Shown here: positions 1 to 11,337 of the stretch, in pieces
How positions within the stretch are numbered: the stretch's first letter is position 1
Layout: every line of letters begins with the position of its first letter
Origin: Sulfurospirillum diekertiae
Lineage (GTDB): Bacteria > Campylobacterota > Campylobacteria > Campylobacterales > Sulfurospirillaceae
Direction: 5' to 3'
Length of the DNA stretch: 64,000 bases
NCBI RefSeq assembly: GCF_002162315.1
Contig: NZ_CP021416.1
Coordinates: forward strand, 1 to 64,000
Program-made: the position numbers and the translations under genes
Notes under the pieces: model-generated
What the model saw: only the letters and a program-made list of their open reading frames with translations
What the model was told of the DNA's origin: nothing
Databases searched by the model: none

Positions 1-157
1 TTTTGTCCTTTATTCACAGCTTTGTTCACAGGGTGAATAACTTTTTTCACATTATACCCATACCCGCTTTAACATATAACTAATAATAGTTTAGATAAAA
101 TAAATCAAACTTATTCACATGATATTCACAGGGTGAAGACTTTTTTAAGGAGCGTTT
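1..157. other. oriC: replication origin, upstream part (oriC1-like)
   Basis: Cluster of DnaA-box-like 9-mers: TTATTCACA at 10-18 and 111-119, TTGTTCACA at 22-30, TTTTTCACA at 43-51, ATATTCACA at 122-130 and a reverse-strand copy at 32-40. The groups are separated by an A+T-rich stretch (about 61-110) that could unwind. The position directly upstream of dnaA matches the first half of the bipartite origins known from Helicobacter and relatives. Box strength and the unwinding site are inferred. The sequence probably continues across the circular junction to the left. Confidence 0.75.
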
Positions 158-1483
158 TTGTTAGCAGATACTGTCATAGAACTTTTAAAAGGAGAAATCG
201 CTTCTTTAGAATATGATCGCTATATTAAACAGCTAAAATTCCATGAAAAGGCCTCTAATTCAGATCAAATGGTCTTTCTTGCTCCTAATATTTTGATTGC
301 TAATTGGGTGAGAACTAAATACGCCGATAAAATTGCCCATCTCTTTGAACTCAAAACAGGTAAAAAACCTGAAATCAAAATTGTCCTTAAAGAACATCTT
401 AAAACGACAAAAGTGAAAACAACCCCTATTGAAATCATCGATGCTATTAAAAACACTAAAAACACTATTTTAAATCCGTCTTATACCTTTGATAGTTTTG
501 TGGTAGGAAGCTCAAACCAATATGCCTACACAGCTGCTAAATCCATTGCTGAAAAACCAGGTGTTATGTACAATCCTGTTTTTATTTATGGACCTACGGG
601 GCTTGGTAAAACACACCTTATTCATGCCGTTGGTAATTATGCCCAAGCAAAAGGTAAAATTGTCATTTACGCAACCATTGAGCAATTTATGAATGACTTT
701 ACTTACAATCTTCGAAACCAATCCATGGACAGATTTCGCGAAAAATACCGTAATTGCGATGTTTTACTGATTGATGATACACAATTTTTATCCAATAAAA
801 TTCAAACGCAAGAAGAGTTTTTTCATACGTTCAATGAACTTCACTCTGCAGGTAAACAGATTGTTTTAACATCCGATAAACCACCTAAAATGATTAATGG
901 ACTTGAAGATCGTTTAAAAAGCCGTTTTGAATGGGGTTTGATTGCCGATATTGGTTTACCAGAATTAGAGACCAAAATTGCCATTATCAAAAAGAAATGT
1001 GAACTCGATGGCATTAATCTTAACAGTGATATTGTCAATTACATTGCTGCCAATATGGGCGATAACATCCGTGAAATTGAAAGCGCTATTATTAACCTCA
1101 ATGCCTATGCATCGCTTATGCGTCAAGAAATTACCCTTGATTTTGCAAAAAATGTAATGAGAGAACAAATCAAAGAGCGTCGTGAAAATATTAGCCTTGA
1201 AGATATTATTCAAATTATTGCTAAAGATCTCAATATTAAACCTAGTGAAATTAAATCAACAAAACGCAGCAAAAATATAGTAGAAGCTAGACGTATCGGA
1301 ATTTACTTGGCACGAACACTCACACCAAATTCTATGCCGTCCTTAGCAACCTATTTTGGAATGAAAGATCATACTGCGGTTTCACACAATATTAAAAAAA
1401 TTAATGAACTAATTGAAACGAATGAGTCCTTCAAACTCAAAGTTGAAGATCTTAAAAATAAAATTTTAACAAAGCAGATATAA
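158..1483 (+). CDS. dnaA: chromosomal replication initiator protein DnaA
   Basis: AAA+ ATPase that binds DnaA boxes, opens the origin and helps load the replicative helicase. The 441-residue protein has the N-terminal interaction domain, a Walker A motif GPTGLGKT at residues 145-152, Walker B LLIDDTQF, and the C-terminal DNA-binding signature DHTAVSHNIKKI. Length is normal for the family. The start is TTG at 158, five bases after AAGGAG (147-152); no ATG fits better. It is flanked on both sides by DnaA-box clusters, so autoregulation by DnaA binding at its own promoter is plausible. dnaN and gyrB follow in the same direction. Confidence 0.97.
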   Translation: MLADTVIELLKGEIASLEYDRYIKQLKFHEKASNSDQMVFLAPNILIANWVRTKYADKIAHLFELKTGKKPEIKIVLKEHLKTTKVKTTPIEIIDAIKNTKNTILNPSYTFDSFVVGSSNQYAYTAAKSIAEKPGVMYNPVFIYGPTGLGKTHLIHAVGNYAQAKGKIVIYATIEQFMNDFTYNLRNQSMDRFREKYRNCDVLLIDDTQFLSNKIQTQEEFFHTFNELHSAGKQIVLTSDKPPKMINGLEDRLKSRFEWGLIADIGLPELETKIAIIKKKCELDGINLNSDIVNYIAANMGDNIREIESAIINLNAYASLMRQEITLDFAKNVMREQIKERRENISLEDIIQIIAKDLNIKPSEIKSTKRSKNIVEARRIGIYLARTLTPNSMPSLATYFGMKDHTAVSHNIKKINELIETNESFKLKVEDLKNKILTKQI

Positions 1484-1638
1484 AAAGTTTTGATGGTAGA
1501 CGTGACGAGATGTGAAAAACTCACACCAAATCTTTCACGTGAATAATCCCTATTTTGAGGTATAATGTGGATGTTTTCACAAATTCATCCCAATCTACTA
1601 CTTCAGCTATTTTAAATTAAATAATAAAAGGAGAGTCT
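1484..1638. other. replication origin, downstream part (oriC2-like)
   Basis: The dnaA-dnaN gap holds a second set of DnaA-box-like words: TGTGAAAAA at 1511-1519 (reverse), CGTGAATAA at 1538-1546 (reverse) and GTTTTCACA at 1573-1581, plus weaker CTCACAC and TCTTTCACG words. A+T-rich DNA follows (about 1600-1630). In Helicobacter the downstream subregion carries the unwinding element; the same role here is inferred. The dnaN ribosome-binding site AAAGGAG (1627-1633) lies at its right end. Confidence 0.6.
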
Positions 1639-2706
1639 ATGAAAGTTTCGATCAAAAAAAGTATTTTAGAAAACATGTTGCTTAACATACAACCCTATTT
1701 AGAAAAAAAAGATTTAAGTCAAATCACATCACATGTTTTACTTATGACTGAAGAAACTCAATTTACACTAAAAGCAACTGATTACGAAATCGGTCTTAGT
1801 TACCATACTCCTGAAATAAAAATTAGTGTTGCCGGTAATGCAACAGCTAATGGCAAAAAACTTCTGGATATTATAAAAGGTTTAAAAGATGATGAAGTTG
1901 TTTTAGAAACAATCAATGATTACCTCTATATCAAACAGAATAGCTCCAAATTTAAACTTCCAATGCTAAGCCCTAGTGATTTTCCTCCTTTTCCTGAAAT
2001 CGATTCTAAGCCTAAATTCGACATCGATAGCAATATCCTTGTTCGATCTATTAAAAAAATAGCACCTGCCATTGACAGCAATAATCCAAAGTTTGAACTC
2101 AATGGTTCTCTCATTGATATTAAAGACAATAGCATCAGTTTAGTTGCAACCGATACAAAGCGTTTAGCCATTATGAAAATTGAACAACCAACTGAACATG
2201 ATTTTTCACTGATTATTCCTAAAAAAGCCATTAGTGAAATTCAAAAACTCTTTTTTGATAATATTGAAATTTTTTATGATGAAAATACACTGATTGCTTT
2301 ATCGTCTCATTTTACATTTTTTACAAAACTTATCAATGGAAAATTTCCTGATTATCAACGTATTATCCCAAAAAATAAAAACTATAGAATTTTACTTAAC
2401 CGTGAATCCATGGTGGAATCCATTAAACAAATTTCTATTATTTCTCCTGAAATCAAAATCACTTTTAAACCTGATAAAATAGTTTTTGAAAGTTTAAACG
2501 ATGACAATATTGAAGCAAAAACAGAAATTGAATTTAAAACGGGATTAGACAATGATATTTACCTTGCAGTGAACAGTCGTTATATTTTAGATTTTTTATC
2601 TAACATCGAAAATAATAACTTTACGTTAGGTTTTAATGACAGTGGACTTCCTTTCACTTTAGAAAATGATAATTTTATGACCATTGTTATGCCAATTATG
2701 ATTTAA
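1639..2706 (+). CDS. dnaN: DNA polymerase III sliding clamp (beta subunit)
   Basis: Ring-shaped processivity clamp that tethers DNA polymerase III to DNA. The 355-residue protein shows the three-repeat clamp pattern, with the conserved central segment LVATDTKRLAI and a C-terminal end MPIMI typical of the protein-binding pocket. ATG at 1639 is preceded by AAAGGAGAG (1627-1635). It lies between the origin region and gyrB, the usual order for a chromosome start. An A7 run near the 5' end (codons 5-7) stays in frame, useful when judging homopolymer accuracy elsewhere in this window. Confidence 0.97.
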   Translation: MKVSIKKSILENMLLNIQPYLEKKDLSQITSHVLLMTEETQFTLKATDYEIGLSYHTPEIKISVAGNATANGKKLLDIIKGLKDDEVVLETINDYLYIKQNSSKFKLPMLSPSDFPPFPEIDSKPKFDIDSNILVRSIKKIAPAIDSNNPKFELNGSLIDIKDNSISLVATDTKRLAIMKIEQPTEHDFSLIIPKKAISEIQKLFFDNIEIFYDENTLIALSSHFTFFTKLINGKFPDYQRIIPKNKNYRILLNRESMVESIKQISIISPEIKITFKPDKIVFESLNDDNIEAKTEIEFKTGLDNDIYLAVNSRYILDFLSNIENNNFTLGFNDSGLPFTLENDNFMTIVMPIMI

Positions 2707-2715
2707 AAAATTAAG

Positions 2716-2744
2716 CACATAGTACGTAGTTTTACGTCTATGTG
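2716..2744. other. intergenic hairpin between dnaN and gyrB
   Basis: CACATAG (2716-2722) pairs with CTATGTG (2738-2744), then after one bulged T, ACGTA (2724-2728) pairs with TACGT (2733-2737) around a GTTT loop: 12 paired bases with one bulge. No U-run follows directly, so it is not a classic terminator. It may be an mRNA stability element or an operator ahead of gyrB. A T-rich stretch and weak -10-like sequence follow before the gyrB start at 2810. Confidence 0.5.
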
Positions 2745-2758
2745 AGCGTAGCTTTTAG

Positions 2759-5121
<2,363 letters not shown>

Positions 5122-5122
<1 letters not shown>

Positions 5123-6540
5123 TGCTCTATTCTGAGATTAAGGAGAGAGAAAATCGATTTATTACAGCTCTTAAAATCGCTTTTCCTTTTCTTCTTCTCA
5201 TAGGTATTTTTTTTCACGCATTTCAACTTTTTCCCTATACTTCAGTCAATTTTATTCTTCTTATTTTGCTGATTCCCATTTATGTTTATTACACGGTCTA
5301 TTTGATTTATCACGGATTTCAAACAACGTTGATTGATCCTACGACTAAAACATTTACTAGAATGGAAATAATGACTAAAATCGAAAATATAAAAGATCGA
5401 GAAAACACTACCATTATCTTTTTACATGTAAATAATTTTAGTGATATCAATGAGCGTTATGGTATTCATAATGGAGATATTCTGCTCTTTCATTTTATAC
5501 AAAAATTAGAGTTTTTTTTTACGAGAGCATCATTTTTAAAAAATGTTTCAATTGGACGTTATAGCAATGATAGTTTTTTGTTTTACATTAAAAATCCAAG
5601 TAAAGAACTTCGTCATCTTTTAACTATTTTTACGAAGAGTGTTCAAAATGTAGGAATTTCAAATATTGAAATAAAAGTTGATTTTTCACTTTTAAGCGCT
5701 GCTTATGACAGTGATACAAAAAATATTATAGAACATCTTTTAATGCTCATAGAAGAACAAAAAAAGAGTGAAGAAATAATGCCAAATATCAAACTAAACC
5801 AATTTCAAATGATTATAGATGAAGCAATTAAATACCATCAACTCTTTTTTAAATATCAACCCGCGTTAAGCCTTAAAACTGAAAAAATCGAGATTGTGGA
5901 AGTTTTAACCCGTATGGAATCTCAAACCTATGGATTGCTTTCCAAACAACAGATTCAGCGTATTGTTAACCACACAGGGTATGAAAAAATATTTGATGAA
6001 AAAGTTTTTGAACTTCTCGTGGAAGAAATTTTGCCTTTAATGGAAAAAGAAATTTTCTTTAGTATTGAAATTTCCCCTGTAACTCTACGAAATCTTAGTT
6101 TTAAGCACTATCTTACAACACTTTTTGAAAAAAAGAATCTTGCTCCAAATCGTTTTATTCTTGAAATTACAGAAAAAAAAAGTTATGAAAATATGCACCG
6201 CTTTAAAGAAATTATAGAAAGTTATCAAGAGGTTGGATTCAAAATTGCCTTAGGAAATTTTGGTGGTAATAATTGTAGTTTTGAATACTTAAAATATTTA
6301 CCCATTGATTTAGTAAAGTTTGACATTGAATTCACTAAAAAAATGGATGATTCCAAATACCAACAGCTTCTTTTACATTATGTAGAACTCATCCAAACAC
6401 TTCATATACAAAGTATGGTAAAATTTGTCGATAAAGAGGCTCTTTTGGAGAAGATGAAAGAGATTAAACCTGATTATATACAAGGGTTTTGTATCTCAAA
6501 ACCTAAAAATTTAGAACAAATAATAGGAGATATTTTATGA
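5122..6540 (+). CDS. membrane-anchored protein with degenerate GGDEF and EAL domains
   Basis: Two transmembrane segments (about residues 16-36 and 40-65) are followed by a GGDEF-like domain and an EAL-like domain. The GGDEF signature is replaced by RYSNDSF, so cyclase activity is unlikely. In the EAL half the hallmark reads EVL (in EVLTR), while LEITEKK, VKFDIEFTKK and DYIQGFCISKP keep family landmarks; the metal-binding Asn position reads as Ser (SIEISPVTL). Catalysis is therefore doubtful and a c-di-GMP-sensing or protein-binding role is more likely. It overlaps gyrB by one base and queF by four (ATGA), so it sits in a tight operon. An A9 run (near 6172) stays in frame. Confidence 0.8.
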
Positions 6541-6932
6541 AATACGGCGAACAAATTATTAAAGAATTTGATGTTGAAAAAGATTTAGAAATTTGGCCCA
6601 ATCAACATAAAAAAAATTATGTGATTAAACTTACATTGCCAGAGTTTTGTTGTTTGTGCCCACGCAGTGGTTATCCTGATTTTGCAACAATTTATATTGA
6701 TTATACACCTGATGAACTTGTTGTTGAGCTCAAAGCCATCAAACTTTACATTAACAGTTTTATGAACCGCAACATCAGCCACGAAAACAGTGCGAATGAA
6801 ATTTATGATCTACTGGATCGTAAACTCAAACCAAAATGGCTTAAAGTGGTAGCGGACTTTAATCCTAGAGGCAATGTTCATACGGTCATTGAAATCGATT
6901 CAAAACAAGTACGCAACGAGAGTTTATGTTAA
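6537..6932 (+). CDS. queF: NADPH-dependent preQ0 reductase (7-cyano-7-deazaguanine reductase)
   Basis: Reduces preQ0 to preQ1 in queuosine tRNA modification. The 131-residue protein is the short, single-domain QueF type. The catalytic motif reads CCLCPRSGYPDFA: Cys41 is the nucleophile and Asp48 the proton donor, with the family's Cys-x6-Asp spacing. The substrate-binding helix ELKAIKLYINSFMNR corresponds to the ESKSLKLY block. ATG at 6537 overlaps the previous stop in an ATGA, and the next gene overlaps its 3' end by seven bases. No other queuosine genes are in the window. Confidence 0.93.
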   Translation: MKYGEQIIKEFDVEKDLEIWPNQHKKNYVIKLTLPEFCCLCPRSGYPDFATIYIDYTPDELVVELKAIKLYINSFMNRNISHENSANEIYDLLDRKLKPKWLKVVADFNPRGNVHTVIEIDSKQVRNESLC

Positions 6933-8137
6933 GTCCAAAACTCATTGAACAATTTTTTGGAGCAGCTTCCATTCAGCGTTGGAATGATTATCCGCGCATG
7001 GTTGAACTCGTTGAGCTTGATAAACAGGCTCATAAGTTCATCATAGCTTATTTGATTGCAAAAATGGAACCCAAAGAAAGTATTAATATGCGCTCTTTAA
7101 TTGAAGCAGGTATTTTCGAATTTTTACGTCGAGTGGTTGTCACCGACATTCGTCCTGATGTTTTTCGTAAAGCACTCCAAAAAAAAGAGAAAGAGATCAA
7201 TACATGGGTTTTAGAACAACTCTATGATTCACTCAGCGACATTGAAGATGGGGCTTTTTATGGACGTTTTAAAACCTACCTAAACGATAGTTCCATGTAT
7301 AAAAAAGAACGTTTTGTCCTTAAAGCAGCTTCGTACATGGCAACACGTTGGGAATTTTCGATTGTCTATCAAACCAGTCAATTTTTGAACAATATTGACC
7401 GTGTTAAAGAAGCTGTTGAAGAGGAAATCGAAGACTATTACGAGCTTATCAGTGTTCGTAAAATGGCGATGAATAAAAAAATTTCTAAAATTGTTGATTT
7501 AAGTGGACGACTTCGTTTTCAAAAGCGTTGGGCACAAACGCCTCGCATCCCTGAAACTTCTGTATTGGGTCATATGCTTATTGTCGCCATATTAGGTTAT
7601 TTTTACTCTCTTTCCGCCAAAGCGTGTGATGGACGGTTAGTCAATAACTTCTTTTGCGCTCTTTTCCATGATTTTCCTGAAGCACTTACACGTGATATCA
7701 TCTCTCCCGTCAAATATTCTGTCAGTGGATTGGATGATATTATCAGTGAGTTTGAGATTAAAATGATTGAAGAAGAGATACTGCCTTACCTTCCAGAGGG
7801 ACTCATTAAAGAGTTTAAATATCTTCTTGGACTCTACGGCGACAATCAAAAAGATGAGTTTATGAATCACATCAATGAGCATGAGATCAAAATGGTTGAG
7901 GATGTTGCAGTTTATAATGAGGAAAAATACAATGCCATTGATGGAAAAGCACTCAAAAATTGCGATAATCTAGCCGCATTTATTGAAGCGACACTTTCTA
8001 TTTCGCATGGTGTTAGGTCTAAAGAGCTTATACAAGGTAAAGAGCATATTCGCGGTAAATTGAAAGAAAAAGGGAAAATTGGCAATGTCGATTTTTATGA
8101 ATTAGCGTTGGAGATTGAAACCTATTTGGGAGTGTAA
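6926..8137 (+). CDS. HD-domain metal-dependent phosphohydrolase
   Basis: 403-residue soluble protein. The C-terminal half has an HD-domain pattern: His in TSVLGHMLIVA, the HD pair in LFHDFPEALTRDIISPVK, and a downstream Asp in the NCDNLAAFIEA region, resembling YfbR/HD_3-type nucleotidases. The N-terminal 180 residues (IQRWNDYPRMVELVELDKQAHKF) have no domain I recognise beyond a helical, HD-linked look. Substrate unknown; a phosphomonoesterase or nucleotidase role is inferred from the family. The start at 6926 lies inside the queF 3' end, so the two are likely co-translated. Confidence 0.75.
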   Translation: MLSPKLIEQFFGAASIQRWNDYPRMVELVELDKQAHKFIIAYLIAKMEPKESINMRSLIEAGIFEFLRRVVVTDIRPDVFRKALQKKEKEINTWVLEQLYDSLSDIEDGAFYGRFKTYLNDSSMYKKERFVLKAASYMATRWEFSIVYQTSQFLNNIDRVKEAVEEEIEDYYELISVRKMAMNKKISKIVDLSGRLRFQKRWAQTPRIPETSVLGHMLIVAILGYFYSLSAKACDGRLVNNFFCALFHDFPEALTRDIISPVKYSVSGLDDIISEFEIKMIEEEILPYLPEGLIKEFKYLLGLYGDNQKDEFMNHINEHEIKMVEDVAVYNEEKYNAIDGKALKNCDNLAAFIEATLSISHGVRSKELIQGKEHIRGKLKEKGKIGNVDFYELALEIETYLGV

Positions 8138-8160
8138 AAAAAGGGTATAAAAAAACCCTC
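8136..8160 (-). terminator. intrinsic terminator of the SRP RNA
   Basis: Read on the minus strand, AGGGT and ACCCT pair around a T/A-rich loop and are followed by TTTTTT. It lies immediately 3' of the SRP RNA and overlaps the last codon of the HD-domain gene on the other strand. Confidence 0.7.
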
Positions 8161-8259
8161 TCCCAGATGACTGCGGCACACACCTCAAAAAAGCGCTCTG
8201 CTGTGTTCCCACCCTGAAGCGTTACTCTTAAAAGACATTGCACAGGTCTAGAAGAAGGC
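8155..8259 (-). ncRNA. ffs: signal recognition particle RNA (small bacterial type)
   Basis: Bacterial small SRP RNA that binds Ffh and targets nascent membrane proteins. On the minus strand the apical domain reads CAGGGTGGGAACACAGCAG, matching the universal CAGG...GGAA...AGCAG internal-loop/tetraloop pattern. The ends pair: CCTTCTTCTAGA near the 5' end with TCTGGGAGAGG near the 3' end gives 12 continuous pairs including G-U. A -10-like TAAAAT (8267-8272 on the minus strand) lies seven bases upstream of the inferred 5' end and a terminator follows. Ends are good to a few bases. A 71-codon minus-strand open frame here is incidental. Confidence 0.87.
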
Positions 8260-8305
8260 GAAGCGTATTTTACCCAAAAATTCTTAAAAAAGACAGGGGA
8301 TAGTT

Positions 8306-8980
8306 ATGGTCGATCCAAAAATTGAAGAGAGTTGGAAAAAAGTTTTACATGTAGAGTTTCAAAAGCCCTATTTTGAGAGCTTAAAAAGCTTTTTGGTGGA
8401 AGAGAAAAAAAACTACACCATTTATCCCAGTGGTGCGAATATCTTTGCGGCGTTTGATAACACGCCTTTTGAGAGCGTTGAAGTGGTCATTTTAGGGCAA
8501 GATCCTTATCATGGAGCGGGACAAGCGCATGGACTCTCTTTTTCGGTTCAAGATGGCATCCAGCATCCGCCTTCTCTTCAAAATATCTTTAAAGAATTAC
8601 GTGACGACATCGGCTGTGCAATTCCCAAAAATGGCAATTTAAGCGCATGGGCCAAACAAGGGGTTTTTTTGCTTAACACGGTTTTAACGGTACGCGCCAG
8701 TGAAGCCAATTCACACCGTGGACAAGGGTGGGAAAATTTTACAGACGCTGTGATTAAGACATTGAGCGCTCAAAAAGAGCATTTGGTTTTCATTCTTTGG
8801 GGAAGTCCTGCGGGAGCGAAAGCTTCTTTGATAGACAGCAAAAAGCACCTCGTTTTGCGCGCTCCTCACCCTTCACCGCTCTCTTCATATCGAGGATTTT
8901 TTGGCTCAAAACCGTTTTCTAAAAGCAATGAATACCTTACATGTAACGGTAAAAAACCGATTGATTGGTGTTTGGCTTGA
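8306..8980 (+). CDS. ung: uracil-DNA glycosylase
   Basis: Removes uracil from DNA in base excision repair. The 224-residue family-1 enzyme has the water-activating motif GQDPYHG (about residues 65-71), the LLNTVLTVR block and the minor-groove motif HPSPLS. Length is normal. ATG at 8306 follows an AGGGGA sequence. It overlaps the next gene, mutY, another base-excision glycosylase, so the pair probably forms a repair operon. The 3' end contains a copy of the dispersed palindrome core (8937-8946) read as LTC. Confidence 0.97.
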   Translation: MVDPKIEESWKKVLHVEFQKPYFESLKSFLVEEKKNYTIYPSGANIFAAFDNTPFESVEVVILGQDPYHGAGQAHGLSFSVQDGIQHPPSLQNIFKELRDDIGCAIPKNGNLSAWAKQGVFLLNTVLTVRASEANSHRGQGWENFTDAVIKTLSAQKEHLVFILWGSPAGAKASLIDSKKHLVLRAPHPSPLSSYRGFFGSKPFSKSNEYLTCNGKKPIDWCLA

Positions 8981-9924
8981 ATGTAAAAGAGGCGATTTAC
9001 GCGTGGTATCAAAAAAACGGGCGTCATGATCTTCCGTGGCGACAAACGAATGATGCCTACAAAATCTACCTCAGTGAAATCATGCTGCAACAAACCCAAG
9101 TCAAAACGGTTCTTGAGCGGTTTTATTTTCCCTTTTTAGAGCGCTTTCCAACCCTTCAAAGTGTAGCAGAAGCACCACTGGATGATGTTTTAAAAATGTG
9201 GGAAGGGCTTGGCTACTACACCAGAGCTCGCAATCTTCATCATACGGCCATTACATGTAAAGGGGTTTTACCCAAAAGACCCGAAGAATTAGGCGGGCTT
9301 AAAGGCATTGGAAAAAGTACGGCACATGCCATTTGTGCGTTTGCATACCACCAAGCCCTTCCCATTTTAGATGCTAATGTTAAACGTGTTTTGTGTCGCT
9401 ACTTTGCATTAAGCGTCAAAGATGAAAAAGTGCTTTGGGAAAAAGCGTGGAAGTTTTTAGCCGTAAAGCATCCGTACGAGCACAATCAAGCCATGATGGA
9501 CATCGGAGCATTCGTGTGTACGTCCAAAAACCCGAACTGTTTGGAGTGTCCGTTAAGCTTTACATGTAAAGGCAAAAATACGCCCGAAAATTATCCATTA
9601 GCCATTAAAAAAGCGAAAGTTCCAACAAAAAAACGCTTTGCTTTGGTAATTAAAAAAGAGGGAAAATTGGGACTTATTCAACGAAAAGAGCGTTTGCTTC
9701 ATGGACTGTGGGGTTTTGTTCAAGTGGATGAAAAACCAAAAAATGCACACAGCCTTGGCAAAGTGACTCATACGTACAGCCATTTTAAACTTGAACTGGA
9801 AATGATTTACGATGAGTCTTTACATGTAAAAGTGGATGGCTATTTTACAGAGGAAGAAATTGAAAGTTTAGCCCTCTCAACCGTCGATAAAAAGATTATT
9901 CAAACACTTTTCAGCTCAAAATAG
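8965..9924 (+). CDS. mutY: A/G-specific adenine DNA glycosylase
   Basis: Excises adenine opposite 8-oxoguanine. The 319-residue protein has the catalytic Glu in EIMLQQTQV, LGYYTRARNL, the helix-hairpin-helix LKGIGKSTAHAI, the catalytic Asp in LDANVKRVL, and a 4Fe-4S loop with spacing C-x6-C-x2-C-x5-C (CTSKNPNCLECPLSFTC). A NUDIX-like C-terminal 8-oxoG-recognition domain follows. The start is uncertain: TTG 8965, GTG 8968 or TTG 8977, the last forming a TTGA overlap with the ung stop; no clear ribosome site favours one. Three palindrome copies lie inside (9251, 9559, 9819), read as TCK or LHVK. Confidence 0.95.
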   Translation: MVFGLNVKEAIYAWYQKNGRHDLPWRQTNDAYKIYLSEIMLQQTQVKTVLERFYFPFLERFPTLQSVAEAPLDDVLKMWEGLGYYTRARNLHHTAITCKGVLPKRPEELGGLKGIGKSTAHAICAFAYHQALPILDANVKRVLCRYFALSVKDEKVLWEKAWKFLAVKHPYEHNQAMMDIGAFVCTSKNPNCLECPLSFTCKGKNTPENYPLAIKKAKVPTKKRFALVIKKEGKLGLIQRKERLLHGLWGFVQVDEKPKNAHSLGKVTHTYSHFKLELEMIYDESLHVKVDGYFTEEEIESLALSTVDKKIIQTLFSSK

Positions 9925-10134
9925 TTCTATTTCGTTACAAATATACTCAAAAAATTCATTCTTATGCTTTTATCCTTAAACCTTTCTAAAGTACTACACC
10001 ATAGCACTACCTCTCTATTCCAAGCGTCAAAAGCTTAAAAATATTTTAAAACTTAATGTTTGTTTAATCTGTTTAGGACTATGGTGAAAGGAGAGAGTCA
10101 TCTCGATTGACTTAATTTTACCTTAGGAGTTAGA

Positions 10135-11337
10135 ATGAAAGAGGTTAAAATTGAGCTAAAAAATGTCTATAAAATTTTCGGAGATTCACCCAAAAAAGCA
10201 CTTAATCTTTTAAAAAAAGGTATGGATAAAGCGGAAATTTTTAGACGTACTGCTCAAACAATCGGCGTTAATAACGCCAGTCTTCAAATATACAAAGGTG
10301 AAATCTTTGTCATCATGGGTTTATCAGGTTCAGGCAAGTCGACATTGGTTCGGCTCTTTAACCGCCTCATTGAGCCCTCAAGCGGTTCGATTTTAATCGA
10401 TGGCGAAGATATTGCCATTATGAATCACGCAGAACTCAGAGCGGTGCGCAGAGCTAAGATGAGCATGGTGTTTCAATCCTTCGCCCTTTTGCCCCATCTT
10501 AACGTGTTGGATAACGCTTCTTTTGGATTGGAACTTTGTGGTATGCCTAAAGATGAGCGTTACATCAAAGCCAAAGAAGCGTTGGAGCGAGTCGGTCTTT
10601 TGGATTATATTCATGCGTATCCAGATTCCCTCAGTGGTGGTATGCAACAGCGCGTGGGTTTGGCAAGAGCGCTTGCTAATAATCCCGATGTGCTTTTAAT
10701 GGACGAAGCCTTTTCGGCACTTGATCCACTTATTCGGTCTGAGATGCAAGATGAACTGCTCAAACTTCAAAGTGAACAAGAGCGCACCATCGTTTTTATT
10801 TCGCATGATTTAGATGAGGCGATGAAACTAGGTGATCGCATCGCCATTATGCAAGGCGGATCGGTGATACAAATCGGTACGCCCGATGAGATTTTAAAAA
10901 ATCCCGCCAACGAATACGTACACTCCTTCTTTAAGGGCGTGAATGTGGGCGGGGTGATTACGGCAAAAGATATCGCGAGTACCAAACAAGTCACGATCAT
11001 CCAAAAAGATGGTCAAGGAACGTTGATGGCGCTTCAGACGTTGAGGGATAATGATCGTGAGTTTGCCTATATCGTTGATCGTAGAAAACACTTTTTGGGC
11101 GTGGTATCGGTCGATAGTCTGCGTTCTAAATCCAAACGTGAAAGCATTGATGTGGCGTTTTTAAAAGAGATTCCTATCATCGATGGAGCGACTTATCTTA
11201 ATGACATTGTCGGCATTGTTGCGAGTACGCCCTGCTCTGTACCCGTTGTTGATAAAAACCAAAAATATATCGGCGCCATTTCAAAAGCGACCCTTTTAAA
11301 AGCATTGGACTACCAAGGGGAGGATGACAATGAGTGA
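10135..11337 (+). CDS. proV: glycine betaine/proline-type ABC transporter ATP-binding protein
   Basis: ATPase subunit of an osmoprotectant importer. The 400-residue protein has Walker [10 protein letters not shown] (about residue 62), the signature [15 protein letters not shown], Walker [14 protein letters not shown], the H-loop [13 protein letters not shown] and two C-terminal CBS domains (about residues 275-395), the arrangement of ProV/OpuAA in which CBS domains sense ionic strength. ATG 10135 follows AGGAG. It overlaps proW by 14 bases. The 210-bp upstream gap holds a likely promoter, including an 8-bp inverted repeat CACCATAG (9997) / CTATGGTG (10079). Confidence 0.95.
   Translation: MKEVKIELKNVYKIFGDSPKKALNLLKKGMDKAEIFRRTAQTIGVNNASLQIYKGEIFVIMGLSGSGKSTLVRLFNRLIEPSSGSILIDGEDIAIMNHAELRAVRRAKMSMVFQSFALLPHLNVLDNASFGLELCGMPKDERYIKAKEALERVGLLDYIHAYPDSLSGGMQQRVGLARALANNPDVLLMDEAFSALDPLIRSEMQDELLKLQSEQERTIVFISHDLDEAMKLGDRIAIMQGGSVIQIGTPDEILKNPANEYVHSFFKGVNVGGVITAKDIASTKQVTIIQKDGQGTLMALQTLRDNDREFAYIVDRRKHFLGVVSVDSLRSKSKRESIDVAFLKEIPIIDGATYLNDIVGIVASTPCSVPVVDKNQKYIGAISKATLLKALDYQGEDDNE

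Noticed and set aside
8028-8243. 71-codon minus-strand open frame
   Set aside because: It coincides with the SRP RNA, whose core motif and closing stem explain the sequence better, and it continues into the terminator and the opposite gene.
9997-10086. 8-bp inverted repeat CACCATAG/CTATGGTG ahead of proV as a riboswitch or operator
   Set aside because: The arms are short and 74 bases apart with no further pairing, so chance is a sufficient explanation.
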